Below, piece by piece: positions 33,801 through 43,086 of a stretch of 64,000 nt of DNA. Position numbers and translations under genes: made by a program. Each line of letters begins with the position of its first letter. Positions within the stretch are counted from its first letter, which is position 1. Source of the DNA: Listeria welshimeri serovar 6b str. SLCC5334 (lineage in GTDB: Bacteria; Bacillota; Bacilli; Lactobacillales; Listeriaceae); assembly GCF_000060285.1 (NCBI RefSeq), contig NC_008555.1, positions 682,001 through 746,000 on the forward strand. Direction: 5' to 3'. Below the pieces are notes generated by a model that saw only the letters and a program-made list of their open reading frames with translations, searched no databases and was not told the origin of the DNA.

Positions 33801-35531
33801 ATGAAAAAAGTAAAAGCAAGTGAAACACTCGTACAAACACTGAAAAATTGGGGTATTGACCACGTTTACGGCTTACCCGGCGATTCGATTGATACAGTAG
33901 TCGACGCTTTAAGAAAAGAACAAGAGGATATTGAATTTATCCATGTTCGACACGAAGAAGTAGCCGCCTTATCTGCTGCAGCATATGCCAAACTAACTGG
34001 TAAAATTGGTGTTGCGTTATCCATTGGTGGACCAGGAGCAATCCATCTTTTAAATGGAATGTATGATGCAAAAATGGATCATGTACCAATGCTTGTTCTA
34101 GTTGGTCAAGTAACAACAGACGTCTTAAATACTGGTTTTTTCCAAGAAGTCAATTTACCAGCAGTTTTTGAAGATGTTGCTGTTTATAACAAACAAATTG
34201 ATAATCCTGAAACGCTAGCAGATGTGGTTGATGAAGCAATTCGTACAGCCTATAAAGAAAAAGGTGTCGCAGTTTTAACCATTTCAAATGATATTCCAGC
34301 TCAAGCAATTAAAGCAAGTTTAGAAGCAGAAACAGTAAAATTTGAACAAGAAAATCCAAAACTAAACGAAGCAAACATTCAAGAAGCTGTGGCATTAATT
34401 GATAAAGCGGAAAAACCAGTTATCTTAGCAGGTTTAGGAACCAAACATGCTGGTCCAGAATTAATCGCCTTTGCAGAAAAAGCAAAAATCCCGATTATTC
34501 ATTCTTTACCAGCAAAAACAATTATTCCAGATGATCACCCAAACGCACTCGGAAATCTTGGGAAAATAGGAACTAAACCAGCTTATGAAGCTATGCAAGA
34601 AACAGATTTACTTTTAATGTTTGGAAACGACTATCCATACAGCGACTATTTACCTAAAAAAGCCGCGTGTGTCCAAATTGACATTGACCCAGCAAAAATC
34701 AGCAAACGTTATCAAGCGACAGTTGGCTTAGTTGGCGATGCAGCCGAAATTATTAGCAATTTAACAGCAAAAATTGCACCTGTGGAAGAACGTAAATTCC
34801 TCCAAGCATGTCAAGAAAATATGCAAGAGTGGTGGAAATGGTTAGAAGAAGATATGACAAAAACAACTGATCCAATCGCTCCAGAAGTCGTTATGGCAAA
34901 TATTCAAAAAATCGCTGACAAAGATGCTGTTTTCTCTATCGATGTAGGAACAGCAACCGTTTGGAGTACTCGTTATTTACATTTAACCCCAGAAAATGAC
35001 TTTATCGTTTCAGCGTGGTTAGGTACTATGGGTTGCGGTTTACCAGGAGCTATCGCCGCCAAAAAAGCATTCCCAGACCGCCAAGCAATTGCCATCGTAG
35101 GTGATGGAGGCTTTTCTATGGTTATGCAAGATTTCGCAACTGCTGTAGGTCTCAATATGCCAATGATTGTCGTCGTGTTAAACAACCAACAACTATCCTT
35201 TATTAAATATGAACAACAATCTGCTGGCGAACTAAATTATGCCATTGACCTACCAGATATCAATTACGCAAAATTCGCCGAAAGTTGTGGCGGAATAGGC
35301 TTCCGAGTAGAAAAAATGGCCGACCTAGAAAGCGCCTTTGAAAACGCCAAACTAGCAACCAAACCAGTCATCATAGATGTTTCTGTAGATAGTGCAGCCG
35401 CTCCACTTCCAGGGAAAATCGTTATGGATGAAGCACTCGGTTACACTAAATTCGAAATTCAATCAGTTCTAGAAGACCATCGTTTCGCAAAAATGCCACC
35501 ACTTAAAACAATTTTGCGCAGATTTTTATAA
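33801..35531 (+). CDS. Pyruvate oxidase (ThDP/FAD-dependent)
   Basis: The 576-residue product has the three-domain ThDP enzyme fold. The N-terminal Pyr domain (about 1-175) has G-L-P-G-D-S-I-D near 21-28 and the catalytic Glu in V-R-H-E-E-V-A-A near 50. The FAD-binding central domain is at about 185-330. The PP domain (about 355-540) has the ThDP motif G-D-G-G-F ... L-N-N (near 434-465). Pyruvate oxidases convert pyruvate to acetate or acetyl-phosphate; I cannot tell the phosphate-dependent type by eye. The start is ATG 33801 behind GGGAGGAG; ATG 33783 is upstream of that site and unlikely. It corresponds to lmo0722. Confidence 0.9.
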   Translation: MKKVKASETLVQTLKNWGIDHVYGLPGDSIDTVVDALRKEQEDIEFIHVRHEEVAALSAAAYAKLTGKIGVALSIGGPGAIHLLNGMYDAKMDHVPMLVLVGQVTTDVLNTGFFQEVNLPAVFEDVAVYNKQIDNPETLADVVDEAIRTAYKEKGVAVLTISNDIPAQAIKASLEAETVKFEQENPKLNEANIQEAVALIDKAEKPVILAGLGTKHAGPELIAFAEKAKIPIIHSLPAKTIIPDDHPNALGNLGKIGTKPAYEAMQETDLLLMFGNDYPYSDYLPKKAACVQIDIDPAKISKRYQATVGLVGDAAEIISNLTAKIAPVEERKFLQACQENMQEWWKWLEEDMTKTTDPIAPEVVMANIQKIADKDAVFSIDVGTATVWSTRYLHLTPENDFIVSAWLGTMGCGLPGAIAAKKAFPDRQAIAIVGDGGFSMVMQDFATAVGLNMPMIVVVLNNQQLSFIKYEQQSAGELNYAIDLPDINYAKFAESCGGIGFRVEKMADLESAFENAKLATKPVIIDVSVDSAAAPLPGKIVMDEALGYTKFEIQSVLEDHRFAKMPPLKTILRRFL

Positions 35532-35595
35532 AAAATAAATAAAAAAATAATGATATCACCCATTTTACACCGATATTCTCTCGTTATTATAATGT

Positions 35596-35659
35596 TTTTT
35601 TATTAAAACTAATTATTTTACAATAAAATATGGAGTTTTTTTAAAAAATATGAGATAAT
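35596..35659 (+). promoter_or_regulatory. Chemoreceptor promoter with three phased MogR-type operators
   Basis: Three exact TTTT-N5-AAAA sites start at 35596, 35616 and 35636, that is exactly 20 bp apart. They end 5 bp before a GATAAT -10 candidate at 35654-35659. No good -35 box is visible. The array predicts that the MCP and the C39-like protein gene belong to the MogR regulon although they are outside the flagellar operon. Confidence 0.8.
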
Positions 35660-35692
35660 AAACAAGAATTAGAGAATAGGAGTGTGGAATGG

Positions 35693-37492
35693 GTGAATTT
35701 AATTAAAAATCGTAAATTGAAAACCAAATTAAGTATCAATATTGTTATAACGACCATTATGCTAATTGGACTTGGCGCAACTAGTTTTTTAGGATTTCGT
35801 CATGTAGCAGAACTATCGGATAATATGGTAGATAATAATGTAGCACCAATGAAAGAAATCGCAAAAATTCAAACAAACATGGCGCAAATCAATATCGACA
35901 TCCTGACCATGTTCGATACTATTAACGGAAAAGCAACTCTTATTAAAGATATCGATACACTTTATGCAGAAAATGACCAAGCAATCCATAACTTCAAAAA
36001 AGCCAATTTAACCGCAGAAGATAAAAAACAATTAGCTTATTTTGAAGAGAAATTAGCAGACATGAAATCATCCGCGTCCTCTGTAATCAGCGACACATCC
36101 AGTGCGCTAGATGATGCAGAATTACTCGGAGCACAAAATAGATATTACCAAAACGTTAAAACAAAATTTGATGATGCAACAAAACAATTAAACGTTTTAA
36201 ATGAAATGAATTATAATGAAGTCGAAAAATCTTCTCAGGCCATTTCCGATTTTGGCGTAAAAATCAGTTTAATTTTCACCGCAGTAATTATTGCCGTGCT
36301 GATTTCATTATTTGTTTTCAACGCCTATATTACAAAAGTTATTCTTAAAGGAATTCGTCATCTGCAAACAGCAGTACATAAAGTAGCTAGTGGAGATTTG
36401 TCCTATCGTAGCACTTATAATGGTAGAGATGAGTTAGGCGATATCACTAATGACCTAAACGAAATGAGCGAAAACCTACGTTTAATGATTGAAGACGTTA
36501 AAAAAGCTTCCACTGATGTAAAATCTTCAAGTGATAACGTTATTATTAGTTCAGAAATTATTTCCGCGATGACAACAGAAATGGACATTGAAATGAAAAT
36601 GATGGGTGAACAAATTCAAACACAAATCGGTAGCATGAAAGAAAGTACAGATGCCATGGATCAAATGACAGGTGGCGTTCAAAACGTTGCTGAATATGCC
36701 CTAAAAGTATCTGACTTAACAAAAGACTCCGCAGAAAAAACGAACGATGGAATTGCAGTTATTAATAATTTAGTATCACAAATGGACCGTATCAGTGGTG
36801 TTATGCGTTCAAGTACAGACGTAGTTTCTCAATTAGTTAACCGTGTTGGTGAAGTGGAAAAAGCACTGGATACTGTTACAAATATCGCTGATCAAACCAA
36901 TTTACTTGCCTTAAACGCTGCAATCGAATCTGCTCGAGCTGGCGAACATGGTCGTGGCTTTGCTGTCGTAGCTGAAGAAGTTCGTAAGTTAGCAGAACAA
37001 TCTCGCCTTGCTGTAGTAGATATTAATACTGTCTTGAAAAAAATTCAAACAGAATCAAAAACAACTATCGAAGTAATGAATACAGGTCTATCTGAATCGG
37101 AAGCAGGCCAAAAAATCATTTCTGAAACAGAAGCAACATTTACAGATTTACTCAACCGTGTCAACGATATTTCTGCCCAAATGCAAAACGTCTCTCAAGA
37201 AACTGAAGAGATGGCAGCAGGAATTGAGGAAGTAAATACATCTATTAGCGATGTAACAGAAATCTCCAATCAAATTGGTGAAAAATCTACAGCTGCACTT
37301 GAATTTGCCGAAGTAAATAAAATGAAAGTGGACGAACTAGTTGTTATCTCAGAAGAAATGCAAAAAATTTCTGGTTCATTAGAAGGGTATATCGCCAACT
37401 TCAATACCGAAGTGAGCGAAGAAGTGGTCGAAGTACAAGAAGAAACAGAAACAAAAGATCCCGGAGAGCCAGTCCTAGCAGAAAATGTCTAG
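35693..37492 (+). CDS. Methyl-accepting chemotaxis protein
   Basis: The 599-residue transmembrane chemoreceptor has a first membrane helix at about 15-37 and an extracellular four-helix-bundle-type sensor at about 40-190. A second helix (about 195-218), HAMP (about 220-275) and a long cytoplasmic signalling coiled coil follow. The hairpin tip [19 protein letters not shown] near 401-419 is the CheA-binding hallmark. The Glu/Val-rich C-terminus lacks a classic CheR-binding pentapeptide. The start is taken at GTG 35693, 10 nt after AGGAG. The ligand is unknown. MogR sites lie upstream. Confidence 0.92.
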   Translation: MNLIKNRKLKTKLSINIVITTIMLIGLGATSFLGFRHVAELSDNMVDNNVAPMKEIAKIQTNMAQINIDILTMFDTINGKATLIKDIDTLYAENDQAIHNFKKANLTAEDKKQLAYFEEKLADMKSSASSVISDTSSALDDAELLGAQNRYYQNVKTKFDDATKQLNVLNEMNYNEVEKSSQAISDFGVKISLIFTAVIIAVLISLFVFNAYITKVILKGIRHLQTAVHKVASGDLSYRSTYNGRDELGDITNDLNEMSENLRLMIEDVKKASTDVKSSSDNVIISSEIISAMTTEMDIEMKMMGEQIQTQIGSMKESTDAMDQMTGGVQNVAEYALKVSDLTKDSAEKTNDGIAVINNLVSQMDRISGVMRSSTDVVSQLVNRVGEVEKALDTVTNIADQTNLLALNAAIESARAGEHGRGFAVVAEEVRKLAEQSRLAVVDINTVLKKIQTESKTTIEVMNTGLSESEAGQKIISETEATFTDLLNRVNDISAQMQNVSQETEEMAAGIEEVNTSISDVTEISNQIGEKSTAALEFAEVNKMKVDELVVISEEMQKISGSLEGYIANFNTEVSEEVVEVQEETETKDPGEPVLAENV

Positions 37493-37505
37493 GTAGCATG
37501 TAGAA

Positions 37506-38234
37506 ATGCGAATTTGGATAAAATCGTTGCTTGTTATTACAGCGTGTATATTTAGTTTGACCCTTCTAAATACGAAATATACCTTTTATGCACCAAACGT
37601 CAAACTCGAAAGCGCTAAGGTAGTTTATAAACTAGATAGAGAGCCTTTTAATGTAAAGCTTGATGTGCCACTCGTCAATCAAATGGATGCACCAACGTTA
37701 TTTAATGGCTGTGAAGTGACAAGTTTAGCAATGCTCTTGCAGTTTGTAGGGAAAAATGTAACGAAGAATGAACTTGCAAGCAATCTCCCAACAACGCCAA
37801 TTGAACAAAACGGTCTATATGGTAATCCAGACAAAGCGTTTGTTGGGAGTATTAGCGGTGATAAAAAAGGTCTTGGAGTCAACCATGCGCCAATCGCCAA
37901 ACTTGCAGCTAAATATGTAAGTGAAGCACATGTACATGATATTAGTGGTAATGCTATTTCAGATATTATTAATGTTCTCAGTACAGGTGCGCCCGTCTGG
38001 ATTATTACGACCACAAATTACCATGCACCTAAAAATTGGCAAACAGTAGAAACTAAAGAAGGTAAGAAGAAAATTACTTATTCCATGCACAGCGTCGTGA
38101 TTACCGGTTATGATAAAACTAATTTTTACATTAACGACCCATATGGTTATAAAAATCGTGCTGTAAAAAGAAGCATTTTAGAAGAAGGCTGGTCTGCGAT
38201 GGGAAAACAAGCCATTTATTTAAGTAAATCATAA
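37506..38234 (+). CDS. Secreted C39-like (papain-fold) peptidase
   Basis: The 242-residue product has an N-terminal signal or anchor helix (about 5-24). The peptidase_C39_2-like domain has a likely catalytic Cys in F-N-G-C-E-V-T-S-L-A-M-L-L near 69, the His in Y-S-M-H-S-V-V-I-T-G-Y near 200 and N-D-P-Y-G near 215. It starts 13 bp after the MCP gene, so it is probably cotranscribed under the MogR-type sites. A surface protease or autolysin-like role in motile cells is inference. The substrate is unknown. Confidence 0.8.
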   Translation: MRIWIKSLLVITACIFSLTLLNTKYTFYAPNVKLESAKVVYKLDREPFNVKLDVPLVNQMDAPTLFNGCEVTSLAMLLQFVGKNVTKNELASNLPTTPIEQNGLYGNPDKAFVGSISGDKKGLGVNHAPIAKLAAKYVSEAHVHDISGNAISDIINVLSTGAPVWIITTTNYHAPKNWQTVETKEGKKKITYSMHSVVITGYDKTNFYINDPYGYKNRAVKRSILEEGWSAMGKQAIYLSKS

Positions 38235-38277
38235 AAAAACGTTGGAAAGCATTATCTGTGCTCTCCAACGTTTTTTT
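38233..38277. terminator. Bidirectional terminator between C39-like gene and LPSTG gene
   Basis: AACGTTGGA and AGC pair with GCT and TCCAACGTT (one internal mismatch) around an ATTATCTGT loop, flanked by A and T runs that serve both strands. Confidence 0.88.
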
Positions 38278-38488
38278 ATATTTTTTTCTTAAGAAATAAC
38301 ACTAGTGCTAAGATAACAAGGAATACTCCAATAATAATCGGCCAAATCGAAAACGCGTCACCTGTAGAAGGAAGTAGAGCACCATTACTCGTATCACCTA
38401 AAGCAGAAACCGCATTAGCTCGAAAATAAACCAAACCGATCGAAAACAAAATTACGATACTAGACACTATTTTTTTTGATAAAACCAT
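38276..38488 (-). CDS. Minimal LPXTG-type wall-anchored protein (70 aa)
   Basis: The 70-residue product has a signal peptide (about 1-28), only some 10-15 residues of mature sequence, the sorting motif L-P-S-T-G near 40-44, a hydrophobic helix (about 47-64) and the positive tail K-K-K-I. Sortase A would cleave between T and G and leave a very short peptide on peptidoglycan. The minus-strand ATG at 38488 follows AAAAGGAGCGG. It lies between a C39-like peptidase gene and glmS. I have no function to offer. Corresponds to the lmo0725 position from memory. Confidence 0.85.
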   Translation of the reverse strand: MVLSKKIVSSIVILFSIGLVYFRANAVSALGDTSNGALLPSTGDAFSIWPIIIGVFLVILALVLFLKKKI

Positions 38489-38586
38489 ATAGTCCGCTCC
38501 TTTTTATATCATAACTATATTATTAGTCATTTGTTATTTTTTGTCAATGTATAGACCAATTTTAGCTAAACGGCTATATATAATGC

Positions 38587-38615
38587 TTGACCTAGTATAC
38601 ATATTATTGTAAAAT
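38587..38615 (+). promoter_or_regulatory. glmS promoter
   Basis: TTGACC at 38587-38592, 17-bp spacer, TAAAAT at 38610-38615. Transcription would start near 38622, about 45 nt before the ribozyme cleavage site. Confidence 0.8.
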
Positions 38616-38659
38616 GAATTTGTTTCCTTGAAAAGTATTGAAGGAGGATTGTACAATTA

Positions 38660-38845
38660 AATAGAAGCGCCAGAACTGATTGGGACGAAAATACTTGAAG
38701 GTGAAATTCCTGAAAAGTAACGGTCAGTTGACGAGGAGGAGATTAATCGAAAGTTCGGCGGGAGTCTCCCGGCTGTAGCATGCAGTCGTTAAGTCTTACT
38801 TACAAAACATTTGGGTGACCAAATGGACAGAGTAGTAATGAAATA
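38660..38845 (+). ncRNA. glmS ribozyme: glmS ribozyme-riboswitch
   Basis: The self-cleaving RNA is activated by glucosamine-6-phosphate. Cleavage is expected between A38666 and G38667, just before GCGCC-AGAACTG. The conserved core blocks are visible downstream: GGGACGAAAATACTTGAAGG near 38692, GACGAGGAGGAG with CGAAAG near 38735, the GGCGGGAG...CTCCCGGC stem near 38758-38776, and the ACATTTGGGTGACCAAATGG stem-loop near 38806. When glucosamine-6-phosphate is high, the mRNA is cut and glmS mRNA is degraded. Confidence 0.95.
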
Positions 38846-38935
38846 TGTGTAAAAACCCTCCAAGGAAACAAAAAAATATAGAGGGCTGGAAATTGGATAA
38901 GTCTGCCCTCAAGTTAATTATTGGAGGAATTTATT

Positions 38936-40741
38936 ATGTGTGGAATTGTTGGATATATTGGAACAAACAATGCAAAAGGTATTTTATTAGAAGGACTTGA
39001 AAAATTAGAATATCGTGGTTATGATTCAGCTGGAATCGCCTTACAAAATAAGGACATAGTCACAGTTGTTAAAGAAAAAGGACGGATTGCTGATCTCGCA
39101 AGTCTAGTACCAAGTGACGCTTTTGGAACTACTGGAATTGGTCATACTCGCTGGGCAACTCATGGTAAACCAAATCACGAGAACGCCCACCCGCACCAAA
39201 GCAAATCTGGTCGTTTTACTATCGTTCATAATGGCGTAATCGAAAACTATTCCCTTTTAAAAGAAGAATATTTACAAAATCATTCATTTATTAGTGACAC
39301 AGATACAGAAGTAATCGTACAGCTCATTGAATTATTTGCAGAAGAACTTTCTACAAAAGAAGCCTTCAAGAAAGCTCTTTCTTTACTTCACGGTTCATAC
39401 GCAATTTGTTTGATTGACCAAACTGATACAGAAACTTTGTACGCAGCAAAAAACAAAAGTCCATTATTAATCGGAAAAGGCGAAAACTTCAACGTTATCG
39501 CAAGTGATGCAATGGCAGTTCTTAAAGAAACTGACCAATTCGTGGAAATCATGGATAAAGAAATTGTTATCGTAACAAAAGACGGATTCACTTTAGAAAC
39601 ACTAGAAGGGGAAGAAGTTATTCGTGCGAGCTATACTGCAGAATTAGACGCATCTGATATCGAAAAAGGCACTTACCCACACTATATGTTAAAAGAAATC
39701 GACGAACAACCAGCTGTTACACGCAAAATCATTCAAGCTTATCAAAACGAGGTTGGTGAAATTAACGTCAATCAAACTATTATTGATGAAATTTTATCTT
39801 CTGACCGTATTCATATTGTAGCTTGTGGTACGAGTTATCATGCTGGACTAGTTGGGAAAAACTTAATCGAAAAAATGGCCAAGATTCCTGTAGAAGTACA
39901 TGTTTCCAGTGAGTTTGGTTATAATTTACCACTAATGTCTAAAAAACCATTATTCATTTTTATTACACAAAGTGGGGAAACTGCCGACAGCCGTCAATGT
40001 CTTGTAAAAGTGAAAGAACTTGGCTACCGCACTTTAACATTAACAAACGTACCAGGTTCCACGCTGGATCGTGAAGCAGATCATTCCATGTATTTATATG
40101 CAGGACCAGAAATTGCTGTTGCATCCACAAAAGCTTATACAGCCCAGATTTCTGTTTTGGCAGTACTTGCGGTGTCACTTGGTCGTGAATTGGGTGATGC
40201 AGAAGCACTTAATATTAATTTAGCTGCTGAATTAGGTATAGTTGCAACTGCAATGGAAGCAATGGTTTCTAGCAAAGAAGTTATTGAACATATTGCGGGT
40301 GAATATTTAGCCACTTCTCGAAATGCCTTTTTCTTAGGTAGAAATATTGATTACTTTGTTGCAATGGAAGCTGCCTTAAAATTAAAAGAAATTTCTTATA
40401 TCCAAGCAGAAGGTTTTGCAAGTGGAGAATTGAAACACGGAACTATTGCGTTAATTGAAGACGGGACACCAGTTTTAACGCTTATCACACAAGAATCTAT
40501 TAACTGGAATATTCGTGGGAATGTTAATGAAGTATTAGCACGTGGAGCAAAAACTTGTGTGTTCGCTATGGAAAACGTTGCGCAACCGGGCGACCGCTTT
40601 GTCATTCCACAAGTACATCCTTTGTTAACGCCACTTGCAAGCGTAATTCCTTGCCAGTTACTTGCTTACTATGCCGCGCTTCACCGTGACTGTGACGTTG
40701 ATAAACCAAGAAACTTAGCAAAAAGTGTTACTGTAGAATAA
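38936..40741 (+). CDS. glmS: Glutamine-fructose-6-phosphate aminotransferase GlmS
   Basis: GlmS makes glucosamine-6-phosphate from fructose-6-phosphate and glutamine, the first step to UDP-GlcNAc for peptidoglycan (and the GlcNAc donor used by GmaR). The 601-residue product starts at ATG 38936 so that Cys2 becomes the N-terminal nucleophile after Met removal (C-G-I-V-G-Y-I-G). The glutaminase domain has G-H-T-R-W-A-T-H-G near 73. Two SIS domains contain C-G-T-S-Y-H-A-G near 299 and S-Q-S/T-G-E-T-A-D near 347. A longer frame from 38921 is not used. Controlled by the upstream ribozyme. Confidence 0.98.
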   Translation: MCGIVGYIGTNNAKGILLEGLEKLEYRGYDSAGIALQNKDIVTVVKEKGRIADLASLVPSDAFGTTGIGHTRWATHGKPNHENAHPHQSKSGRFTIVHNGVIENYSLLKEEYLQNHSFISDTDTEVIVQLIELFAEELSTKEAFKKALSLLHGSYAICLIDQTDTETLYAAKNKSPLLIGKGENFNVIASDAMAVLKETDQFVEIMDKEIVIVTKDGFTLETLEGEEVIRASYTAELDASDIEKGTYPHYMLKEIDEQPAVTRKIIQAYQNEVGEINVNQTIIDEILSSDRIHIVACGTSYHAGLVGKNLIEKMAKIPVEVHVSSEFGYNLPLMSKKPLFIFITQSGETADSRQCLVKVKELGYRTLTLTNVPGSTLDREADHSMYLYAGPEIAVASTKAYTAQISVLAVLAVSLGRELGDAEALNINLAAELGIVATAMEAMVSSKEVIEHIAGEYLATSRNAFFLGRNIDYFVAMEAALKLKEISYIQAEGFASGELKHGTIALIEDGTPVLTLITQESINWNIRGNVNEVLARGAKTCVFAMENVAQPGDRFVIPQVHPLLTPLASVIPCQLLAYYAALHRDCDVDKPRNLAKSVTVE

Positions 40742-40748
40742 CTTTTTT

Positions 40749-40783
40749 AAGACCTTTTCGAAAATGGAAAAGGTCTTTTTTTT
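40749..40783 (+). terminator. Terminator after glmS
   Basis: AAGACCTTTT (40749-40758) pairs with AAAAGGTCTT (40768-40777), followed by a T run. Confidence 0.92.
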
Positions 40784-40853
40784 ATGTAATCAATAAATTT
40801 GCACGCCTCCTGTGTTATGCTATAAACTGGAGAAGAATGGGGGAAATCAGCCA

Positions 40854-41594
40854 ATGGAAGTATCACACGTAACGCTCGCACCAAATAAAGATAGTCGTCC
40901 CGCAGTTTTAACAATCGGTAAATTCGACGGAGTTCATCTCGGTCATCAAACCATTTTAAAAACAGCCTTATCTATCAAAAAAGAACATGAAATATTAACA
41001 GCTATTAGTTTCAGTCCGCATCCACTTTGGGCTTTAAAACAAATCGAAATATATCGCGAAATGCTCACACCAAGAATGGAAAAAGAACGATGGTTAGCGC
41101 ATTACGGCGTTGATCATCTTATAGAAACAGCTTTCACGCCAAGATACGCGGAAACTACACCCGAAGAATTTGTCTCGAATCATTTGACCAACCTCAATTT
41201 ATCCCATATTATTGTCGGTTCTGAATTTAATTTTGGTAAAGGTCGTGATTCTGATGTAGATTTACTCCGGAATCTTTGTAAGCCCTATGGTATTTCAGTG
41301 ACTTCTGTCCCAGTAATCGAAACAAACCAAACAAAAATTAGCTCCACCAATATTCGTTCCTATATTCGCCGTGGTCATTTTCAAGAAGCAGAACAACTTC
41401 TTGGTCATCCGTGGTACATTACTGGATTAGTAGAAAATGGTGTAATGATTGGTTTAGACGATTATGTCCTTCCAGCTAGCGGCACTTTTCAAACGGAAAA
41501 TGGTCTTGTAAAAGTAACCAATAATCGAACCATCCAATTAGATATGCCAGATGGACTTCAACAAATACATATGAAAAACGAACTTTCCAAATAA
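40854..41594 (+). CDS. ribF: Monofunctional FAD synthetase (FMN adenylyltransferase)
   Basis: The enzyme converts FMN and ATP to FAD. The 246-residue product keeps the nucleotidyltransferase domain of RibF: G-K-F-D-G-V-H-L-G-H near 22-31, F-S-P-H-P near 57-61, and I-S-S-T-N-I-R-S-Y-I-R-R-G near 162-175. The C-terminal riboflavin-kinase domain is reduced: only about 70 residues remain and the G-x-P-T-x-N kinase motif is absent. So it cannot make FMN itself. A second, bifunctional RibCF elsewhere in L. monocytogenes (lmo1329) and this lmo0728 product are known from flavin-metabolism work. The start is ATG 40854 behind GGGGGA. Confidence 0.88.
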   Translation: MEVSHVTLAPNKDSRPAVLTIGKFDGVHLGHQTILKTALSIKKEHEILTAISFSPHPLWALKQIEIYREMLTPRMEKERWLAHYGVDHLIETAFTPRYAETTPEEFVSNHLTNLNLSHIIVGSEFNFGKGRDSDVDLLRNLCKPYGISVTSVPVIETNQTKISSTNIRSYIRRGHFQEAEQLLGHPWYITGLVENGVMIGLDDYVLPASGTFQTENGLVKVTNNRTIQLDMPDGLQQIHMKNELSK

Positions 41595-41608
41595 TTTGGA
41601 AAGTTTTT
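41581..41608 (+). terminator. Terminator overlapping the ribF stop
   Basis: AACTTTCCAAA (41581-41591) pairs with TTTGGAAAGTT (41595-41605) with the stop codon TAA as the loop, then TTTT. Confidence 0.85.
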
Positions 41609-41712
41609 CTTTAGATTTCGATAAATGAAAGTTCTTATTTGAATAAATTGTATATTAAAGAGAAAATTTTGATAAAACTATGCAAATTGTTTATAGATTC
41701 TAGAAAAATTAA

Positions 41713-41721
41713 TGTTATAAT
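41713..41721 (+). promoter_or_regulatory. Extended -10 promoter of the DUF4064 gene
   Basis: TG-T-TATAAT at 41713-41721, an extended -10 element without a clear -35 box, 35 bp before the start codon. Confidence 0.6.
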
Positions 41722-41755
41722 ATAAATTGACTATTAAAAAGGGAGGTTTTATATT

Positions 41756-42154
41756 ATGAATCCAAGAAAATCAGAATTCGTTCTAACATTAATCGCAGGA
41801 ATCACTGGTATTATTGCTGGAATTACTGGGATTGCAGGCGGAGGGCTTCTAGCTGCTTTTTCAGGAAGTGAAGAACTATCTAATGCAGCATCTTTAACTA
41901 CTGCTGATAGCGAAGCACTTGCTGCTGCAGGTGGTTTAACAGTTGTTTTTTCCGTGATTGCATTAGTTGTTGGTATTGCTTTGATTATTTTCGCTGTATT
42001 AATTAAGCGTAATGCAAAGTTATTTGGAATTTTAACGCTAGTAGCTGGTGTTGGAGGTTTCTTATTGGTAGGCTTACTTTGGATCGTTCCTGGTATACTT
42101 GCTATTATTGCTGGTATTATGTGCCTTGCAAGAAAAGTTCCAACTTTCGAATAG
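41756..42154 (+). CDS. DUF4064-like small membrane protein
   Basis: The 132-residue protein is very hydrophobic with three or four membrane helices (about 8-35, 58-84, 88-122) and a short polar stretch between them. Gly/Ala/Ile-rich helices (G-I-I-A-G-I-T-G-I-A-G-G-G) and the layout match DUF4064 membrane proteins. No function is known. It is a single gene with its own promoter and terminator. GGGAGG lies before ATG 41756. Confidence 0.72.
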   Translation: MNPRKSEFVLTLIAGITGIIAGITGIAGGGLLAAFSGSEELSNAASLTTADSEALAAAGGLTVVFSVIALVVGIALIIFAVLIKRNAKLFGILTLVAGVGGFLLVGLLWIVPGILAIIAGIMCLARKVPTFE

Positions 42155-42166
42155 CCATAATTAGAG

Positions 42167-42214
42167 AATAGACTGTAACAAGATGAGAAATCATTTTGGT
42201 TACAGTCTATTTTT
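42167..42214. terminator. Terminator after the DUF4064 gene
   Basis: AATAGACTGTAAC (42167-42179) pairs with GTTACAGTCTATT (42199-42211), then TTT. The distal loop is 19 nt. Confidence 0.8.
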
Positions 42215-42268
42215 AAACCTACAAATATTAATCTATCTAAGCAATAGTCCATTTTGGAAAAAAGATTT

Positions 42269-43072
42269 TTAATCTTTCATCGCTGGTAATTTTATCATTA
42301 ATTTAAATGTATGATGATCAAATCGATAATCAATTGTGCCGTGAACGCGCGATACTTCTCGTTTGATTAATGCAGTACCACTTTCTAGCTTCGGTCTAAG
42401 GAATAGATTGTCCATAATTTTTTGGCTAGGTTCGCTTGTTGCATTCGAAATTTCAAATAAAAACAAGCCACTTTGTTGTTTTAAGCGCCATGTAACCCAG
42501 CTGTTTTTTTCTAATGCGGCAGCTTGTTTGGCGTTAGCTAGAATAGCCGACATAACTGGCAAAAGCGCATTATTTTTAAATGGTAAATCAGACAAAGGAG
42601 CTTGAAAATCTGTACGAAAGGTAATTTGAGCTAGCCGCATTTCTTCTTCTATTGACACAAGCCAAGCGGATACATCTGGCCGTTCATTTTTAGTTAACTG
42701 GAAAAGGGTATGAGAATGATAGTTTTTATGCCGCTCAGCTTGAAGTAAATGAACAAAACGTTCTAAATGAGCCACTTTTTTTTGAAGTTGTTCGTTTCTT
42801 TGTTCCAGATTGCCAAGTTGAAATAGGGCAAATAAAAATAAAAAAAGAAGCGCCCAACCAGATAATGGACTCTCAAAAATAACAGCTATTACTAATCCAG
42901 CAATCATAAGCCCGACTAGCCAGCTAGAATGTTTAGGAAGTGGTGTTTTAACAAGGAATATAAATGTTATCATTGCCAACAATAAAAAGCATATTAACCA
43001 AATAATCCCCGGCATCATATAAATACTAGTAGCTGTATACAGTAAACACAACCCCGCCAAAAAAAGACGCAT
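42269..43072 (-). CDS. NatK-like sensor histidine kinase
   Basis: The 267-residue product has three or four N-terminal membrane helices (about 3-85) and then a coiled coil. A weak HPK10-type phospho-acceptor segment, Q-A-E-R-H-K-N-Y-H-S-H, lies near 112-122. The GHKL ATPase region has an N-box-like I-L-A-N-A-K-Q-A-A near 185 and a degenerate G-T-A-L-I-K-R-E-V near 236. The usual H-D/N-F/Y-x-N-H context is altered (H-K-N-Y-H-S-H). It follows the LytTR regulator gene by 14 bp on the minus strand, with AGGAGGGG upstream. NatK of Bacillus controls natAB; here the ABC operon is divergent. Confidence 0.75.
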   Translation of the reverse strand: MRLFLAGLCLLYTATSIYMMPGIIWLICFLLLAMITFIFLVKTPLPKHSSWLVGLMIAGLVIAVIFESPLSGWALLFLFLFALFQLGNLEQRNEQLQKKVAHLERFVHLLQAERHKNYHSHTLFQLTKNERPDVSAWLVSIEEEMRLAQITFRTDFQAPLSDLPFKNNALLPVMSAILANAKQAAALEKNSWVTWRLKQQSGLFLFEISNATSEPSQKIMDNLFLRPKLESGTALIKREVSRVHGTIDYRFDHHTFKLMIKLPAMKD

Positions 43073-43086
43073 GTTGCAACCCCCTC

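Noticed and set aside
38881-38910. GAGGGC...GCCCTC hairpin just before glmS as a terminator
   Set aside because: No T run follows and it lies between ribozyme and ribosome binding site; probably just leader structure.
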